A DNA stretch of 61,637 nt from NCBI GenBank assembly GCA_944387015.1, contig CALXDH010000014.1, positions 1-61,637 on the forward strand. Reading direction: 5' to 3'. Position numbers and translations under genes: made by a program. The stretch comes from an uncultured Oscillospiraceae bacterium (GTDB taxonomy: Bacteria > Bacillota > Clostridia > Oscillospirales > Oscillospiraceae). Of this stretch, positions 10,732 through 19,392 are shown piece by piece. The notes below the pieces were generated by a model. The model was not told the DNA's origin, searched no databases, and worked only from the letters and a program-made list of their open reading frames with translations. The stretch's first letter is position 1. Every line of letters begins with the position of its first letter.

Positions 10732-11177
10732 AAGTCATTTTACAGCAGGACGTGAAGGGCCAGGGCAAGAAGGGTCAGATGGTGGAGGTTTCCGAGGGCT
10801 ATGCCCGGAACTTCCTCCTGCCCCGGAAGCTGGCCATTGCCGCCACGACGGACGCCATCAACACCATGAACCTGAAGGAGAAGGCCCGCCGGGCCGAGGA
10901 GGCCCGTCTGAAGGCGGAGGCCGAGGCCACGGCGGAAAAGCTCAAGGAGTGCCAGGTCAAGCTCACCGCCAAGGCGGGCAGCGGCGGCCGGCTCTTCGGC
11001 GCTGTCACCACCAAGGAGATCTCCGACGGCCTCAAGGCCCAGTTCAGCATCGACATTCCCAAGCAGAAGCTGGTGCTGGATGAGCCCATCAAGGCGTTCG
11101 GTTCCTACCAGGTCAAGGCCAAGCTGGGCTTTGAAGTGGTGGGCACGGTGTATGTGTCCGTGTTTGAGGAGAAGTAA
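10728..11177 (+). CDS. rplI: 50S ribosomal protein L9
   Basis: 149-residue large-subunit protein that binds domain V of 23S rRNA near the L1 stalk. The N-terminal domain ([32 protein letters not shown] region, residues 1-50) is the canonical L9 signature; a long connecting helix rich in A, E and K (about 45-75) and a globular C-terminal domain follow. Start at 10728 follows AAAAGGAGAA and overlaps the previous stop by four bases. The reading frame is open upstream, but only this start gives the family N-terminus. Confidence 0.97.
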   Translation: MKVILQQDVKGQGKKGQMVEVSEGYARNFLLPRKLAIAATTDAINTMNLKEKARRAEEARLKAEAEATAEKLKECQVKLTAKAGSGGRLFGAVTTKEISDGLKAQFSIDIPKQKLVLDEPIKAFGSYQVKAKLGFEVVGTVYVSVFEEK

Positions 11178-11308
11178 GTACTTTACCCAAAAAGAAGCCT
11201 TTGCGCCCCATATGCGGATTCCCGCCTGGGGCAGATGCCCGGCAGAAGTGCTGCCGGACCGTTCACAAAGCAAACTCTGCAAATCCTGAGAACCGGAGGT
11301 GATGACCC

Positions 11309-12661
11309 ATGGCCAATGAAGACCTGCTGCTGCGGCAGATGCCCCACTCCCTGGAAGGCGAGCAGGCGGTTCTGGGCTCCATGCTCATCGATGAGCGCTG
11401 CGTCAAGGACGTGATGGACAAGCTGCGGCCGTCGGACTTCTACCTCCGGCAGAACCGGGATATTTTTGAGACCATCTACTCCATGTTCACCTATGCCCGC
11501 CCCATCGACGGCATCACGGTGTGCGAGGAGATGCGGAAAAACGGCACCTACGACGAGAATACCACCCGCTCGTACCTTGCCCAGCTGATGGAGATCACCC
11601 CCACCAGCGCCAACGTGATGGAGTACGTGGCCATCGTCCACGACAAGGCGCTGCTGCGGGGGGTGGCCCAGGCGGCGGCGGAGATCACTGCCATGGTCCA
11701 GGAGGGCGTGGGCGAGCCCAGCGACATTCTGGAGGCCGCCGAGCAGAAGGTGTATGCCGTCCGCCGGGGCCAGAGCGCCCAGGACATGGTCCCCCTGCGG
11801 CAGGTGCTGCCGGACGTGCTGGACCGGCTGGGCGAGATGAGCGAGAGCGAAAACCACCTGCCGGGCCTTTCCACCGGCCTTTCCGCCGTGGACCAGAAGA
11901 TCACGGGCCTGAACAAGTCGGACCTGATTTTGCTGGCGGCCCGGCCCGGCATGGGCAAAACCTCCTTTGCGCTGAACATCGCGCTGAACGTGGCCAAGAG
12001 CACCCACAAGACCGTGGCGGTGTTCTCCCTGGAAATGTCCCGGGAGCAGCTGGCCACCCGGCTGCTGTCTTCCGAGGCCTGTGTGGAAAACTACCGCCTC
12101 AAGACCGGTTCCCTCCGGGAGACCGACTGGGAGAAGATCGCCGGTGCCGCCACCATCCTCAACAAGGTGGACATCCGGATCGACGACAACCCCATGCTCT
12201 CGGTGGCGGATATGAACGCCAAGTGCCGCCGTCTGGACAATCTGGGACTGGTGGTCATCGACTATCTGCAGCTGATGACCTCCGCCGGAGGCAGCCGGGG
12301 CGGCGGCGAGAGCCGCCAGCAGGTAGTCTCTGATATGTCGCGAATGCTCAAAATTATGGCAAAAGAGCTCAATATCCCGGTCATTTGCCTGAGCCAGCTG
12401 TCCCGTGCCAATGAGAAGCGGGACGATAAGCGCCCCATGCTCTCGGACCTGCGAGAGTCCGGCGCCATCGAGCAGGACGCGGACATCGTTCTCTTTTTGT
12501 ACCGGGACGACTATTATAATGAGGACTCGGAAAAGCACAACATTGCCGAGTGCATCGTGGCAAAGAACCGTCACGGTGAGACCGGCAAAGTGGAGCTGCG
12601 GTGGATGCCGGATTACACGACGTTTTCCACACTGGATACGAGATATGATGAGGACGAGTAA
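11309..12661 (+). CDS. dnaB: Replicative DNA helicase DnaB
   Basis: 450-residue hexameric 5'-3' helicase that unwinds the replication fork (DnaC in Bacillus nomenclature). The N-terminal primase-interacting domain (about 10-110) is followed by the RecA-like core with Walker A ARPGMGKT at 211-218, the VVIDYLQLM Walker B segment and the LSQLSR and ESGAIEQDAD motifs. GGAGGTGATG precedes the start. The last 22 codons and stop are duplicated 210 bases downstream (see repeat entries), but this copy is the intact one, in frame with the helicase. Confidence 0.97.
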   Translation: MANEDLLLRQMPHSLEGEQAVLGSMLIDERCVKDVMDKLRPSDFYLRQNRDIFETIYSMFTYARPIDGITVCEEMRKNGTYDENTTRSYLAQLMEITPTSANVMEYVAIVHDKALLRGVAQAAAEITAMVQEGVGEPSDILEAAEQKVYAVRRGQSAQDMVPLRQVLPDVLDRLGEMSESENHLPGLSTGLSAVDQKITGLNKSDLILLAARPGMGKTSFALNIALNVAKSTHKTVAVFSLEMSREQLATRLLSSEACVENYRLKTGSLRETDWEKIAGAATILNKVDIRIDDNPMLSVADMNAKCRRLDNLGLVVIDYLQLMTSAGGSRGGGESRQQVVSDMSRMLKIMAKELNIPVICLSQLSRANEKRDDKRPMLSDLRESGAIEQDADIVLFLYRDDYYNEDSEKHNIAECIVAKNRHGETGKVELRWMPDYTTFSTLDTRYDEDE

Positions 12662-12665
12662 GGCG
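12592..12665 (+). repeat. Direct repeat copy 1 (3' end of dnaB)
   Basis: 74 bases covering the last codons and stop of dnaB. It recurs at 12802-12875 with one difference, T12625 versus C12835, which is synonymous in the dnaB frame (Phe). Confidence 0.9.
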
Positions 12666-12801
12666 ATGCTCCACCTTGCCGATCCGCGCGTGAGCGCGTC
12701 CAAGCGATTTGCCCGGCGGGCAAATCCTTGTGAGCGGGGAAATTCATTTTCCCCGCGGATGGCGGCCACCGGGGTCCCCCGCGGCGAGACCGCCGCGGGG
12801 C
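12666..12801 (+). repeat. Palindrome-rich insert between the dnaB 3'-end repeats
   Basis: 136 bases with several inverted repeats: GATTTGCCC/GGGCAAATC, GCGGGGAAA/TTTCCCCGC and CCCCGCGGCG/CGCCGCGGGG. No coding potential with a ribosome site. It could be a modular repeat element or the remnant of a larger element. Confidence 0.6.
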
Positions 12802-12875
12802 GGAGCTGCGGTGGATGCCGGATTACACGACGTTCTCCACACTGGATACGAGATATGATGAGGACGAGTAAGGCG
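12802..12875 (+). repeat. Direct repeat copy 2 (displaced dnaB 3' end)
   Basis: Second copy of the 74-base dnaB terminus including the stop codon; not preceded by a helicase frame or ribosome site, so not translated as DnaB. Confidence 0.9.
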
Positions 12876-12942
12876 GCGGGCCGCTGCGGGCAATGCCCTG
12901 GGGCACAGTCCTCCTTCTTTGATACGGAAACCGGGGGCGGCT

Positions 12943-14292
12943 ATGGCGCATGAACTTGTGGCCGCCAGGGCCTTCCTGCGCCGTCGGTTTCCGGCGGGGG
13001 GACGGGTGCTGTGCGCCGTTTCCGGCGGGCTGGACTCCATGTGCCTGCTGCATTTCCTGGATACCTGGGGCCGGGCCAACGGCTTTTCGGCTGCGGCCGC
13101 CCATTTCAATCACCGCCTGCGGGGCGAGCTTGCGGACCGGGACCAAGGGTTTGTGGAAGACTGGTGCGCCGCCCGGGGGATCCCTTGCTTTACCGGAACG
13201 GGAGATACCCGGGCGCTGATGGAGGCGGCGCACCTTTCGCTGGAGGAGGCTGCCCGGAAGCTGCGCTATGCCTTCCTGGAGGAGACGGCCCGGCGGGAGG
13301 GCTTTGCGGCCATCCTCACCGCCCATCACGCCGACGACAACGCCGAGACCATGCTGCTGAATCTGATCCGGGGCACCGGGACCGCCGGCCTTACCGGGAT
13401 CCCCCAGGTGCGGGGGAATATCTGCCGGCCGTTTCTGCGGATCTCCCGGGAGACGCTGGCGGACTATGCCAAGCAGTATGAGGTCCCCCATGTGGAGGAC
13501 GAGACCAATCAAGAGGACTCTGCCGCCCGCAACATCCTGCGGCACCATGTCTTTCCCATCCTGCGGGACATCAATCCCCGGGCGGTGGAGAACATGAGCT
13601 TCACCGCCGGTGTGGTGGCGCGGGAGAGCGCCGCCCTGGAGGAGCTGGCCTCCGCCCTGGCAGAGCAGGCGGTCCGCACCGGCGGAGGGGTTTCCATTGC
13701 CTGTTCGGCGCTGCTGAACGTGCCGCTGGCAGTGGCAGAGCGGGCGGCTTTACAGCTCCTGCGTGCCGCTGCCGGAAGAGAACAGGACCTGGGCGCCGCC
13801 CATGTGGCGGCGGTCCTGGACCTGGCGGAGCAGGGGCGGGAGGATGCCCGGGTCTCGCTGCCCTACGGGCTGATTGCCGCTGTGCACAGCGGCGTGCTGA
13901 CCATCTGCCGTGCTCCCCGGCCGCCTGCCGCCGCAGTGCTGGAGCGGGACCGCCCCCTGCGCTGGGGTGAGTATACTCTGACGCTTCTGGGACACCGGGA
14001 GGGGACGGGGCTGGCCCTCCGCCCCGGTGAAGAGCCGGTGCAGACGGCCACCTGTGAGCCGGGGGCGCGGCTGCATCTTCCGGGAACCAACGGTGCCCGC
14101 AGCGTCAAGCGGCTGTGCCTGGACCAGCGCATCCCCCTTGAGAAGCGGGAAGGGCTGCCGGCAATTTATGTAGGCGGACGGCTGGCAGCGGTGTGGCCGC
14201 TGGGCGTAGATGAGGAATTCCTGCCGGTGGGAACGGCCTGCCGGTTTATTCAAATCATTGAACAACCAGAGGAGAACAATCATGAGAAGTGA
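12943..14292 (+). CDS. tilS: tRNA(Ile)-lysidine synthetase TilS
   Basis: 449-residue ATP-dependent enzyme that converts C34 of tRNA-Ile(CAU) to lysidine. The PP-loop ATPase motif SGGLDS is at residues 27-32, with the HFNHRLRG segment and an HHADDNAETMLLNLIRG motif typical of the N-type PP-loop family, and a C-terminal TilS_C region. A TTG start eight codons upstream is possible, but the ATG at 12943 has GGGGGCGG before it. It overlaps hpt by 11 bases, giving the conserved tilS-hpt-ftsH order of Firmicutes. Confidence 0.94.
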   Translation: MAHELVAARAFLRRRFPAGGRVLCAVSGGLDSMCLLHFLDTWGRANGFSAAAAHFNHRLRGELADRDQGFVEDWCAARGIPCFTGTGDTRALMEAAHLSLEEAARKLRYAFLEETARREGFAAILTAHHADDNAETMLLNLIRGTGTAGLTGIPQVRGNICRPFLRISRETLADYAKQYEVPHVEDETNQEDSAARNILRHHVFPILRDINPRAVENMSFTAGVVARESAALEELASALAEQAVRTGGGVSIACSALLNVPLAVAERAALQLLRAAAGREQDLGAAHVAAVLDLAEQGREDARVSLPYGLIAAVHSGVLTICRAPRPPAAAVLERDRPLRWGEYTLTLLGHREGTGLALRPGEEPVQTATCEPGARLHLPGTNGARSVKRLCLDQRIPLEKREGLPAIYVGGRLAAVWPLGVDEEFLPVGTACRFIQIIEQPEENNHEK

Positions 14293-14836
14293 GATGGAAA
14301 AGGATATTTTGAAGGTGCTGGTGACCGAGGAGGAACTCCATGCCCGGATCGCGGAGATGGGTGAGACCCTGTACGAGCAGTTTCAAAATAAGAATCCGCT
14401 GTTTTTGAGCGTGCTGAAGGGCTCCTTCGTCTTTATGGCGGATCTGGTGCGGGCCTGCCAGGTGAAAAGCGACGTGGAGTTTATTGCCGTCAGTTCTTAC
14501 CAGAATGCCACCACCTCTTCCGGCCGGGTGCAGATCACCCATGATCTTCAGCAGGACATCACCGGCCGCCATCTGATCATCGTGGAGGACATCCTGGACT
14601 CCGGCAATACGCTGGCCTTCCTGAAGGAGTATTTCATGACCAAGGGAGCCGCCTCCATCACCATCGTGACGCTGCTGGATAAGCCCTCCCGCCGCACCAA
14701 AGCCATCACGGCGGACCTGGCAGGCTTCACGGTGCCGGATGAGTTTGTGGTGGGCTATGGCCTGGACTATTGCCAGCAGTACCGCAACGTTCCCTACATC
14801 GGTGTCCTCAAGCCGGAGGTCTACGAGAACCACTGA
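14282..14836 (+). CDS. hpt: Hypoxanthine(-guanine) phosphoribosyltransferase
   Basis: 184-residue purine salvage enzyme making IMP/GMP from hypoxanthine/guanine and PRPP. The PRPP-binding loop VEDILDSGNT is at residues 101-110, with the LKGSFVFMADLVR and SSYQNATTSSG segments typical of the family. The ATG at 14282 follows CAGAGGAG and overlaps the tilS stop by 11 bases, so the two are translationally coupled. In Bacillus the orthologue (HprT) is also regulated by and bound to FtsH/TilS neighbours in this order. Confidence 0.95.
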   Translation: MRSEMEKDILKVLVTEEELHARIAEMGETLYEQFQNKNPLFLSVLKGSFVFMADLVRACQVKSDVEFIAVSSYQNATTSSGRVQITHDLQQDITGRHLIIVEDILDSGNTLAFLKEYFMTKGAASITIVTLLDKPSRRTKAITADLAGFTVPDEFVVGYGLDYCQQYRNVPYIGVLKPEVYENH

Positions 14837-14924
14837 GACTGCCGGAGGGAGAAAACCGCCGCTCCGGTGGGGGGCGTGCGTATCATGAGTGCCCGGGATG
14901 GGCGTCAAAGGAGGTCCTGAACCT

Positions 14925-16793
14925 GTGACCAAACAAAACCGAACGACCAATCTGAGCGTGCTGCTGCTGTTGCTGGTGATCGTACTGTGCGCCAGCTATC
15001 TGCTGCGGATGGACAATCAGGTGCCCCAGCTGGAGTATTCCCAGGTCCGCCAGCTCTTTGAGCAGGAGAAGGTGGAATCCGTTACCTTCCCCGACGAGCA
15101 TACCTTGGAGCTGCATCTGCGGGAGAAAGTCAAGTCCCTGGGAGACACGGATACCGTTCGCTACCGGATCTATGACTTTGCGATTTTCTATGAAGATCTC
15201 AACGATCTGATCGTGGAGCAGAAGGCGGCGGGGATCATCACATCTTACGACTATCCCGCCGCCCCCACCACCAACTGGCTGGCGACGCTGCTGCCCTACG
15301 TGCTGGTGGCAGTGGTGCTGGGGCTTTTGTGGTATTTCCTGATCGCCCGCGCCCAGGGCGGGGGCATGGGACCGGACAAAATGGCCAAATTCGGCACTGC
15401 CCGGACCCGTACCCTGACGGACAAGGACCGCAAGATCACCTTCGCGGATGTGGCCGGAGCGGATGAAGAGAAAGAAGAACTCCAGGAGATCGTGGAGTTT
15501 TTGAAAGACCCCAAGAAGTATATCTCCCTGGGGGCCCGCATCCCCAAGGGCGTGCTGCTGGTGGGCCCTCCGGGCACCGGCAAGACGCTGCTGGCCAAGG
15601 CTGTGGCCGGGGAGGCCGGCGTGGGGTTCCTCTCCATCTCCGGTTCCGACTTTGTGGAGCTGTATGTGGGCGTAGGTGCCAGCCGGGTCCGGGATCTCTT
15701 TGACCAGGCCAAGAAGAACTCCCCCGCCATCGTGTTCATCGACGAGATCGACGCCGTGGGCCGTCAGCGGGGCACGGGCCTGGGCGGCGGCCACGACGAG
15801 CGGGAGCAGACCCTCAACCAGCTGCTGGTGGAGATGGACGGCTTTGCCGCCAACGAGGGCGTGGTGGTCCTGGCGGCCACCAACCGGGCAGATGTACTGG
15901 ACCCCGCTCTGCTGCGGCCGGGCCGCTTTGACCGGCAGATCTACGTGGGCCTGCCGGACATCCGGGGCCGGGAGGACATCTTGAAGGTCCATGTCCGGAA
16001 TAAACCCCTGGCGGAGGACGTGAATTTGAAGGAACTGGCCAGGGGCACGCCGGGCTTTACCGGTGCGGACCTGGAAAACCTCATCAACGAGGGCGCGCTG
16101 CTGGCCGCCCGGAGGGGTGAGAAGTTCATCACCATGGCGGATCTGAAGGAAGCGGAGATCAAGGTCATCGCGGGCCCGGAGAAGAAGAGCCGGGTCATTC
16201 CCCAGCACGAGCGGGAGCTGACTGCCTATCACGAGGCGGGCCACGCGGTGGTGATGCAGCTGCTGCCGGACCACGACCCCGTGAACCAGATCACCATCAT
16301 TCCCCGGGGCCAGGCCGGCGGCATGACCATCTCGCTGCCGGAGGAGGACCGCTCCTATCTCTCCAAGCGGTATATGGAGGACCAGATCGTGGCGCTCCTG
16401 GGCGGCCGGGTGGCGGAAAAGCTGTGCCTGGGCGACATCTCCACCGGCGCCAGCAACGACATCCAGCGGGCCACCCAGATCGCCCGCAAGATGGTGGCCA
16501 GCTACGGCATGAGCGAGAAGCTGGGCACGGTGTCCTTTGAATCCGGCCATGACGAGGTGTTCATCGGCCGGACTATGAGCCAGGGCCGCAGCTACTCCGA
16601 GGCCGTGGCCGCTCAGATCGACGAAGAGGTCAAGGACCTGGTGGGCAGCGCCTATGAGCGGTGCCGGAAGATCCTGGACGAAAACCGGGATAAGCTGGAG
16701 ACGGTGGCCCGGTACCTCCTGGAGCACGAGACCATGGAGCGGGACGCATTTTTGGCGGTGTTCCGCACCCCCGAGGTCCCTGCGTCCGTATAA
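14925..16793 (+). CDS. ftsH: ATP-dependent zinc metalloprotease FtsH
   Basis: 622-residue membrane AAA+ protease that degrades misfolded and regulatory proteins. Two membrane helices (about 10-27 and 120-142) flank an extracytoplasmic segment; then come Walker A GPPGTGKT (214-221), Walker B FIDEID (271-276), the second region of homology RPGRFDR (331-337) and the zinc-binding HEAGH (436-440). I chose the GTG at 14925 because AAAGGAGG stands ten bases before it; upstream GTG/ATG starts have no ribosome site. A strong terminator follows at 16805. Confidence 0.95.
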   Translation: MTKQNRTTNLSVLLLLLVIVLCASYLLRMDNQVPQLEYSQVRQLFEQEKVESVTFPDEHTLELHLREKVKSLGDTDTVRYRIYDFAIFYEDLNDLIVEQKAAGIITSYDYPAAPTTNWLATLLPYVLVAVVLGLLWYFLIARAQGGGMGPDKMAKFGTARTRTLTDKDRKITFADVAGADEEKEELQEIVEFLKDPKKYISLGARIPKGVLLVGPPGTGKTLLAKAVAGEAGVGFLSISGSDFVELYVGVGASRVRDLFDQAKKNSPAIVFIDEIDAVGRQRGTGLGGGHDEREQTLNQLLVEMDGFAANEGVVVLAATNRADVLDPALLRPGRFDRQIYVGLPDIRGREDILKVHVRNKPLAEDVNLKELARGTPGFTGADLENLINEGALLAARRGEKFITMADLKEAEIKVIAGPEKKSRVIPQHERELTAYHEAGHAVVMQLLPDHDPVNQITIIPRGQAGGMTISLPEEDRSYLSKRYMEDQIVALLGGRVAEKLCLGDISTGASNDIQRATQIARKMVASYGMSEKLGTVSFESGHDEVFIGRTMSQGRSYSEAVAAQIDEEVKDLVGSAYERCRKILDENRDKLETVARYLLEHETMERDAFLAVFRTPEVPASV

Positions 16794-16804
16794 CACCAAA
16801 GCAT

Positions 16805-16844
16805 GAAAAAAGTGCCGCACCCCATCGGGTGCGGCACTTTTTTG
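16805..16844. terminator. Bidirectional terminator ftsH / arginine antiporter
   Basis: AGTGCCGCACCC/GGGTGCGGCACT with a four-base loop, flanked by A-run and T-run, serving convergent genes on both strands. Confidence 0.85.
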
Positions 16845-16889
16845 CGTTCGGGGCAGTTTGAAGTCCAACTGGCGGCGTGTCGGCCGCCG

Positions 16890-18278
16890 TCAGCCCAGCA
16901 GTGCGCCCACGATCAAAAAGGCCATGGTCAGCAGCAGAAAATAGAGGATCAGCTTCCAGACATACTTGACCCACCGGTCGTAGGGCACGTGTCCCAGGGC
17001 CAGGGCACCCATCACCACCGCTGCGGTGGGGGTGATGATGTTCACCAGGCCGCAGGCGGACTGGAACGCCGTCACCACCAGCGCGCCGCTCACCCCCGCA
17101 AACTGGCCCAGAGGCGCCATGATGGGCACCGACAGCGTGGCAAGACCGGAGGAGGAGGGGATCAGGATGGTCAGGGGAAGGTAGATCAAAAACACCAGCA
17201 ATACAAAGCTTATGGGGCCTGCTCCCGACAGGGCATCCTCGCCCCAGTGGAGGATGGTATCGGTGATGGCGCCATCGTTCATCAGCACGGTGATGCCCCG
17301 GCTGATGCCGATGATGAAGGCAACGCCCAGAAGATCCGCGCAGCCTGCCACGAAGGTTTCCACCAGCTCCTCTTCGTTCATCCGGTCCAGCAGGCCGATC
17401 ACCACGCCGCCCACCACGAAGAGGGCGGAGAGCTCCGGGAACCACCAGCCCAGGGACGGCAGGGGAAGACCCATGTCGGCAAAGGGGATGACGCCGTAAG
17501 TCATCACGGCGAACACCAGGGCAAAGATCACCAGGATGACTTTCCGCCGGGGAGTGAGGGGGGGGGTCTCGGCGGCGCTGACATGGAGCTTTCCGGCGCC
17601 CACGCCTACCACCGAGGTGGACGGGTCCCGCTTGACCCGGGCGGCGTAGGCCATCACGAACCAGATGGCCGCCGCCTCAAAGACGATCCACTGCAAAAGC
17701 CGCAGCAAAATGCCGTCTCCCAGGGATACCCCGGCAAAGCCGGCGGCGATGCCGGTGGCGAAGGGATTGACAGTGGAGGCGATGACGCCGGCGCCGGCAC
17801 CCAGCAAGATCACTGAGATGCCCACCACCGCGTCATAGCCTGCCGCCAAAAACACCGGGATCAGCAGGGGATAAAACGCCATGGTCTCCTCCCACATGCC
17901 GTAGGTGGTGCCGCCCAGACCGAAAAACAGCATCAGGATGGGGATGAGCCATTTCTCCCGTCCCCCCAGCAGGGCGATGACGTTGGACACGCCGGCGTCG
18001 ATGGCGCCGGTCTTCATGACGACCCCCAGAAAACCGCCTACCATCAAAATGAACACGCACACGTCCACCGCGTCGTAAAAGCCGGAGAAGGCGGCTTTGA
18101 GGATGTCCCCGATCCCCTGGGGGTTGGCCTGGGTGGCGTGATAGGTGCCCGCCACCGGGACACCGTCCACGTAGTCGTAGCTGCCGGAGGGGATGAACCA
18201 GGTGGAAAGAGCCACCAGAATGATCAGAAGGAACAAAATGGTGTAGGCCGTGGGCATGTGGAACTTGGCTTTTTTCAA
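16890..18278 (-). CDS. YfcC family transporter, probable arginine/ornithine antiporter
   Basis: 462-residue polytopic membrane protein with about 12 hydrophobic segments, of the YfcC/DcuC-like ion transporter superfamily (N-terminal PTAYTILFLLIILVALSTWFIPSG). It follows arcB by 16 bases and arcA before that, so it most likely exchanges arginine for ornithine, doing the job of ArcD in the deiminase pathway. The start codon is TTG at 18278 behind AAGGGAG with an eight-base spacer; no ATG fits as well. The substrate is inferred from the neighbourhood, since YfcC members also move other carboxylates. Confidence 0.85.
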   Translation of the reverse strand: MKKAKFHMPTAYTILFLLIILVALSTWFIPSGSYDYVDGVPVAGTYHATQANPQGIGDILKAAFSGFYDAVDVCVFILMVGGFLGVVMKTGAIDAGVSNVIALLGGREKWLIPILMLFFGLGGTTYGMWEETMAFYPLLIPVFLAAGYDAVVGISVILLGAGAGVIASTVNPFATGIAAGFAGVSLGDGILLRLLQWIVFEAAAIWFVMAYAARVKRDPSTSVVGVGAGKLHVSAAETPPLTPRRKVILVIFALVFAVMTYGVIPFADMGLPLPSLGWWFPELSALFVVGGVVIGLLDRMNEEELVETFVAGCADLLGVAFIIGISRGITVLMNDGAITDTILHWGEDALSGAGPISFVLLVFLIYLPLTILIPSSSGLATLSVPIMAPLGQFAGVSGALVVTAFQSACGLVNIITPTAAVVMGALALGHVPYDRWVKYVWKLILYFLLLTMAFLIVGALLG

Positions 18279-18294
18279 AGGGCCATCTCCCTTC

Positions 18295-19293
18295 TTATTT
18301 TCCGATGGTGGCTACCAGCACGGCCTTGATGGAGTGCATCCGGTTTTCCGCCTCGTCAAAGACCACGCTGTGCTTGCCCCGGAACACCTCGTCGGTGACC
18401 TCCCGGATGTCCACGCCCTTGTCTTTCCACTCCTTGGCCAGCTTCGTTTCGAAGTCGTGGAAGGAAGGCAGGCAGTGCATATAGAGCACGTTGGGATTGC
18501 CGGTGGCCTTCAGGACGTCCTCCGTCACCCGGTAGGGGGAGAGGAGCTTGGTCCGCTCGGGGATCAGGGCTTCCTCGCCCATGGAGGCCCAGATGTCGCC
18601 GTAGATCACGTCGGCATCCTTCACTGCCGCCATGTCGCTGGTGATCTCGATGCGGGCGCCGGTTTCCCGGGCGGTCTCGGCGGTGGAGCGGACGATCTCC
18701 TGGTCCATCTCCTTGGCCAGCTGGTCCGGGCCGATGCCCACGAAGTGCATGCCCATCTTGGCGGCACCGATCATCCAGGCGTAGCACATGTTGTTGCGCA
18801 CGTCGCCGGGGAAGACCACCTTGACCTGATTCAGCGGCTTGTGGCAGTGCTCCTCAATGGTCATCATGTCCGCCAGAATCTGGGTGGGATGGTCGGCGTC
18901 GGTGAGGCCGTTCCACACGGGAACGCCCGAGTACTTTGCCAGGTCTTCCACGTTTTTCTGGTCGTAGCCCCGGTACTCGATGCCGTCGAAGAAGCGGCCC
19001 AGCACCTTGGCGGAGTCCTCCAGAGACTCCTTCTTGCCCATCTGGGAGCTGCCGGCGTCCAGATAGGTGACGTGGGCGCCCTCCTGGGTGGCGGCCACCT
19101 CGAAGGAGCAGCGGGTACGGGTGGAGGTCTTTTCAAAGAGCAGCACGATGTGCTTGCCCTGCAGCGTGGGGTCACAGATGCCGGCGCGGCGCTTGGCCTT
19201 CAGATCGTGGCCCAGGTCCAGCAGATAGCGGATCTCCAGAGGGGTGAAGTCGTTGAGGGTCAGAAAACTCCGGCCTTTCAGATTGACAGCCAT
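18295..19293 (-). CDS. arcB: Ornithine carbamoyltransferase (catabolic, ArcB)
   Basis: 332-residue enzyme that phosphorolyses citrulline to ornithine and carbamoyl phosphate in the arginine deiminase route. The carbamoyl-phosphate site STRTR is at residues 57-61, DADHPTQ at 132-138 and the ornithine-binding HCLP loop at 273-276. Length and motifs fit OTCase; catabolic direction is inferred from lying between arcA and an antiporter, with no biosynthetic arg genes nearby. AAAGGAG precedes the ATG. Confidence 0.94.
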   Translation of the reverse strand: MAVNLKGRSFLTLNDFTPLEIRYLLDLGHDLKAKRRAGICDPTLQGKHIVLLFEKTSTRTRCSFEVAATQEGAHVTYLDAGSSQMGKKESLEDSAKVLGRFFDGIEYRGYDQKNVEDLAKYSGVPVWNGLTDADHPTQILADMMTIEEHCHKPLNQVKVVFPGDVRNNMCYAWMIGAAKMGMHFVGIGPDQLAKEMDQEIVRSTAETARETGARIEITSDMAAVKDADVIYGDIWASMGEEALIPERTKLLSPYRVTEDVLKATGNPNVLYMHCLPSFHDFETKLAKEWKDKGVDIREVTDEVFRGKHSVVFDEAENRMHSIKAVLVATIGK

Positions 19294-19392
19294 AGTGGTA
19301 TCTCCTTTAGAAATAGATTTGCCGGGCGCGGGAACAGCACAATGCAGGCGGCAGCGGCGCGCCCGGAGGATGGATTTGCCGCCGGGATCAGG

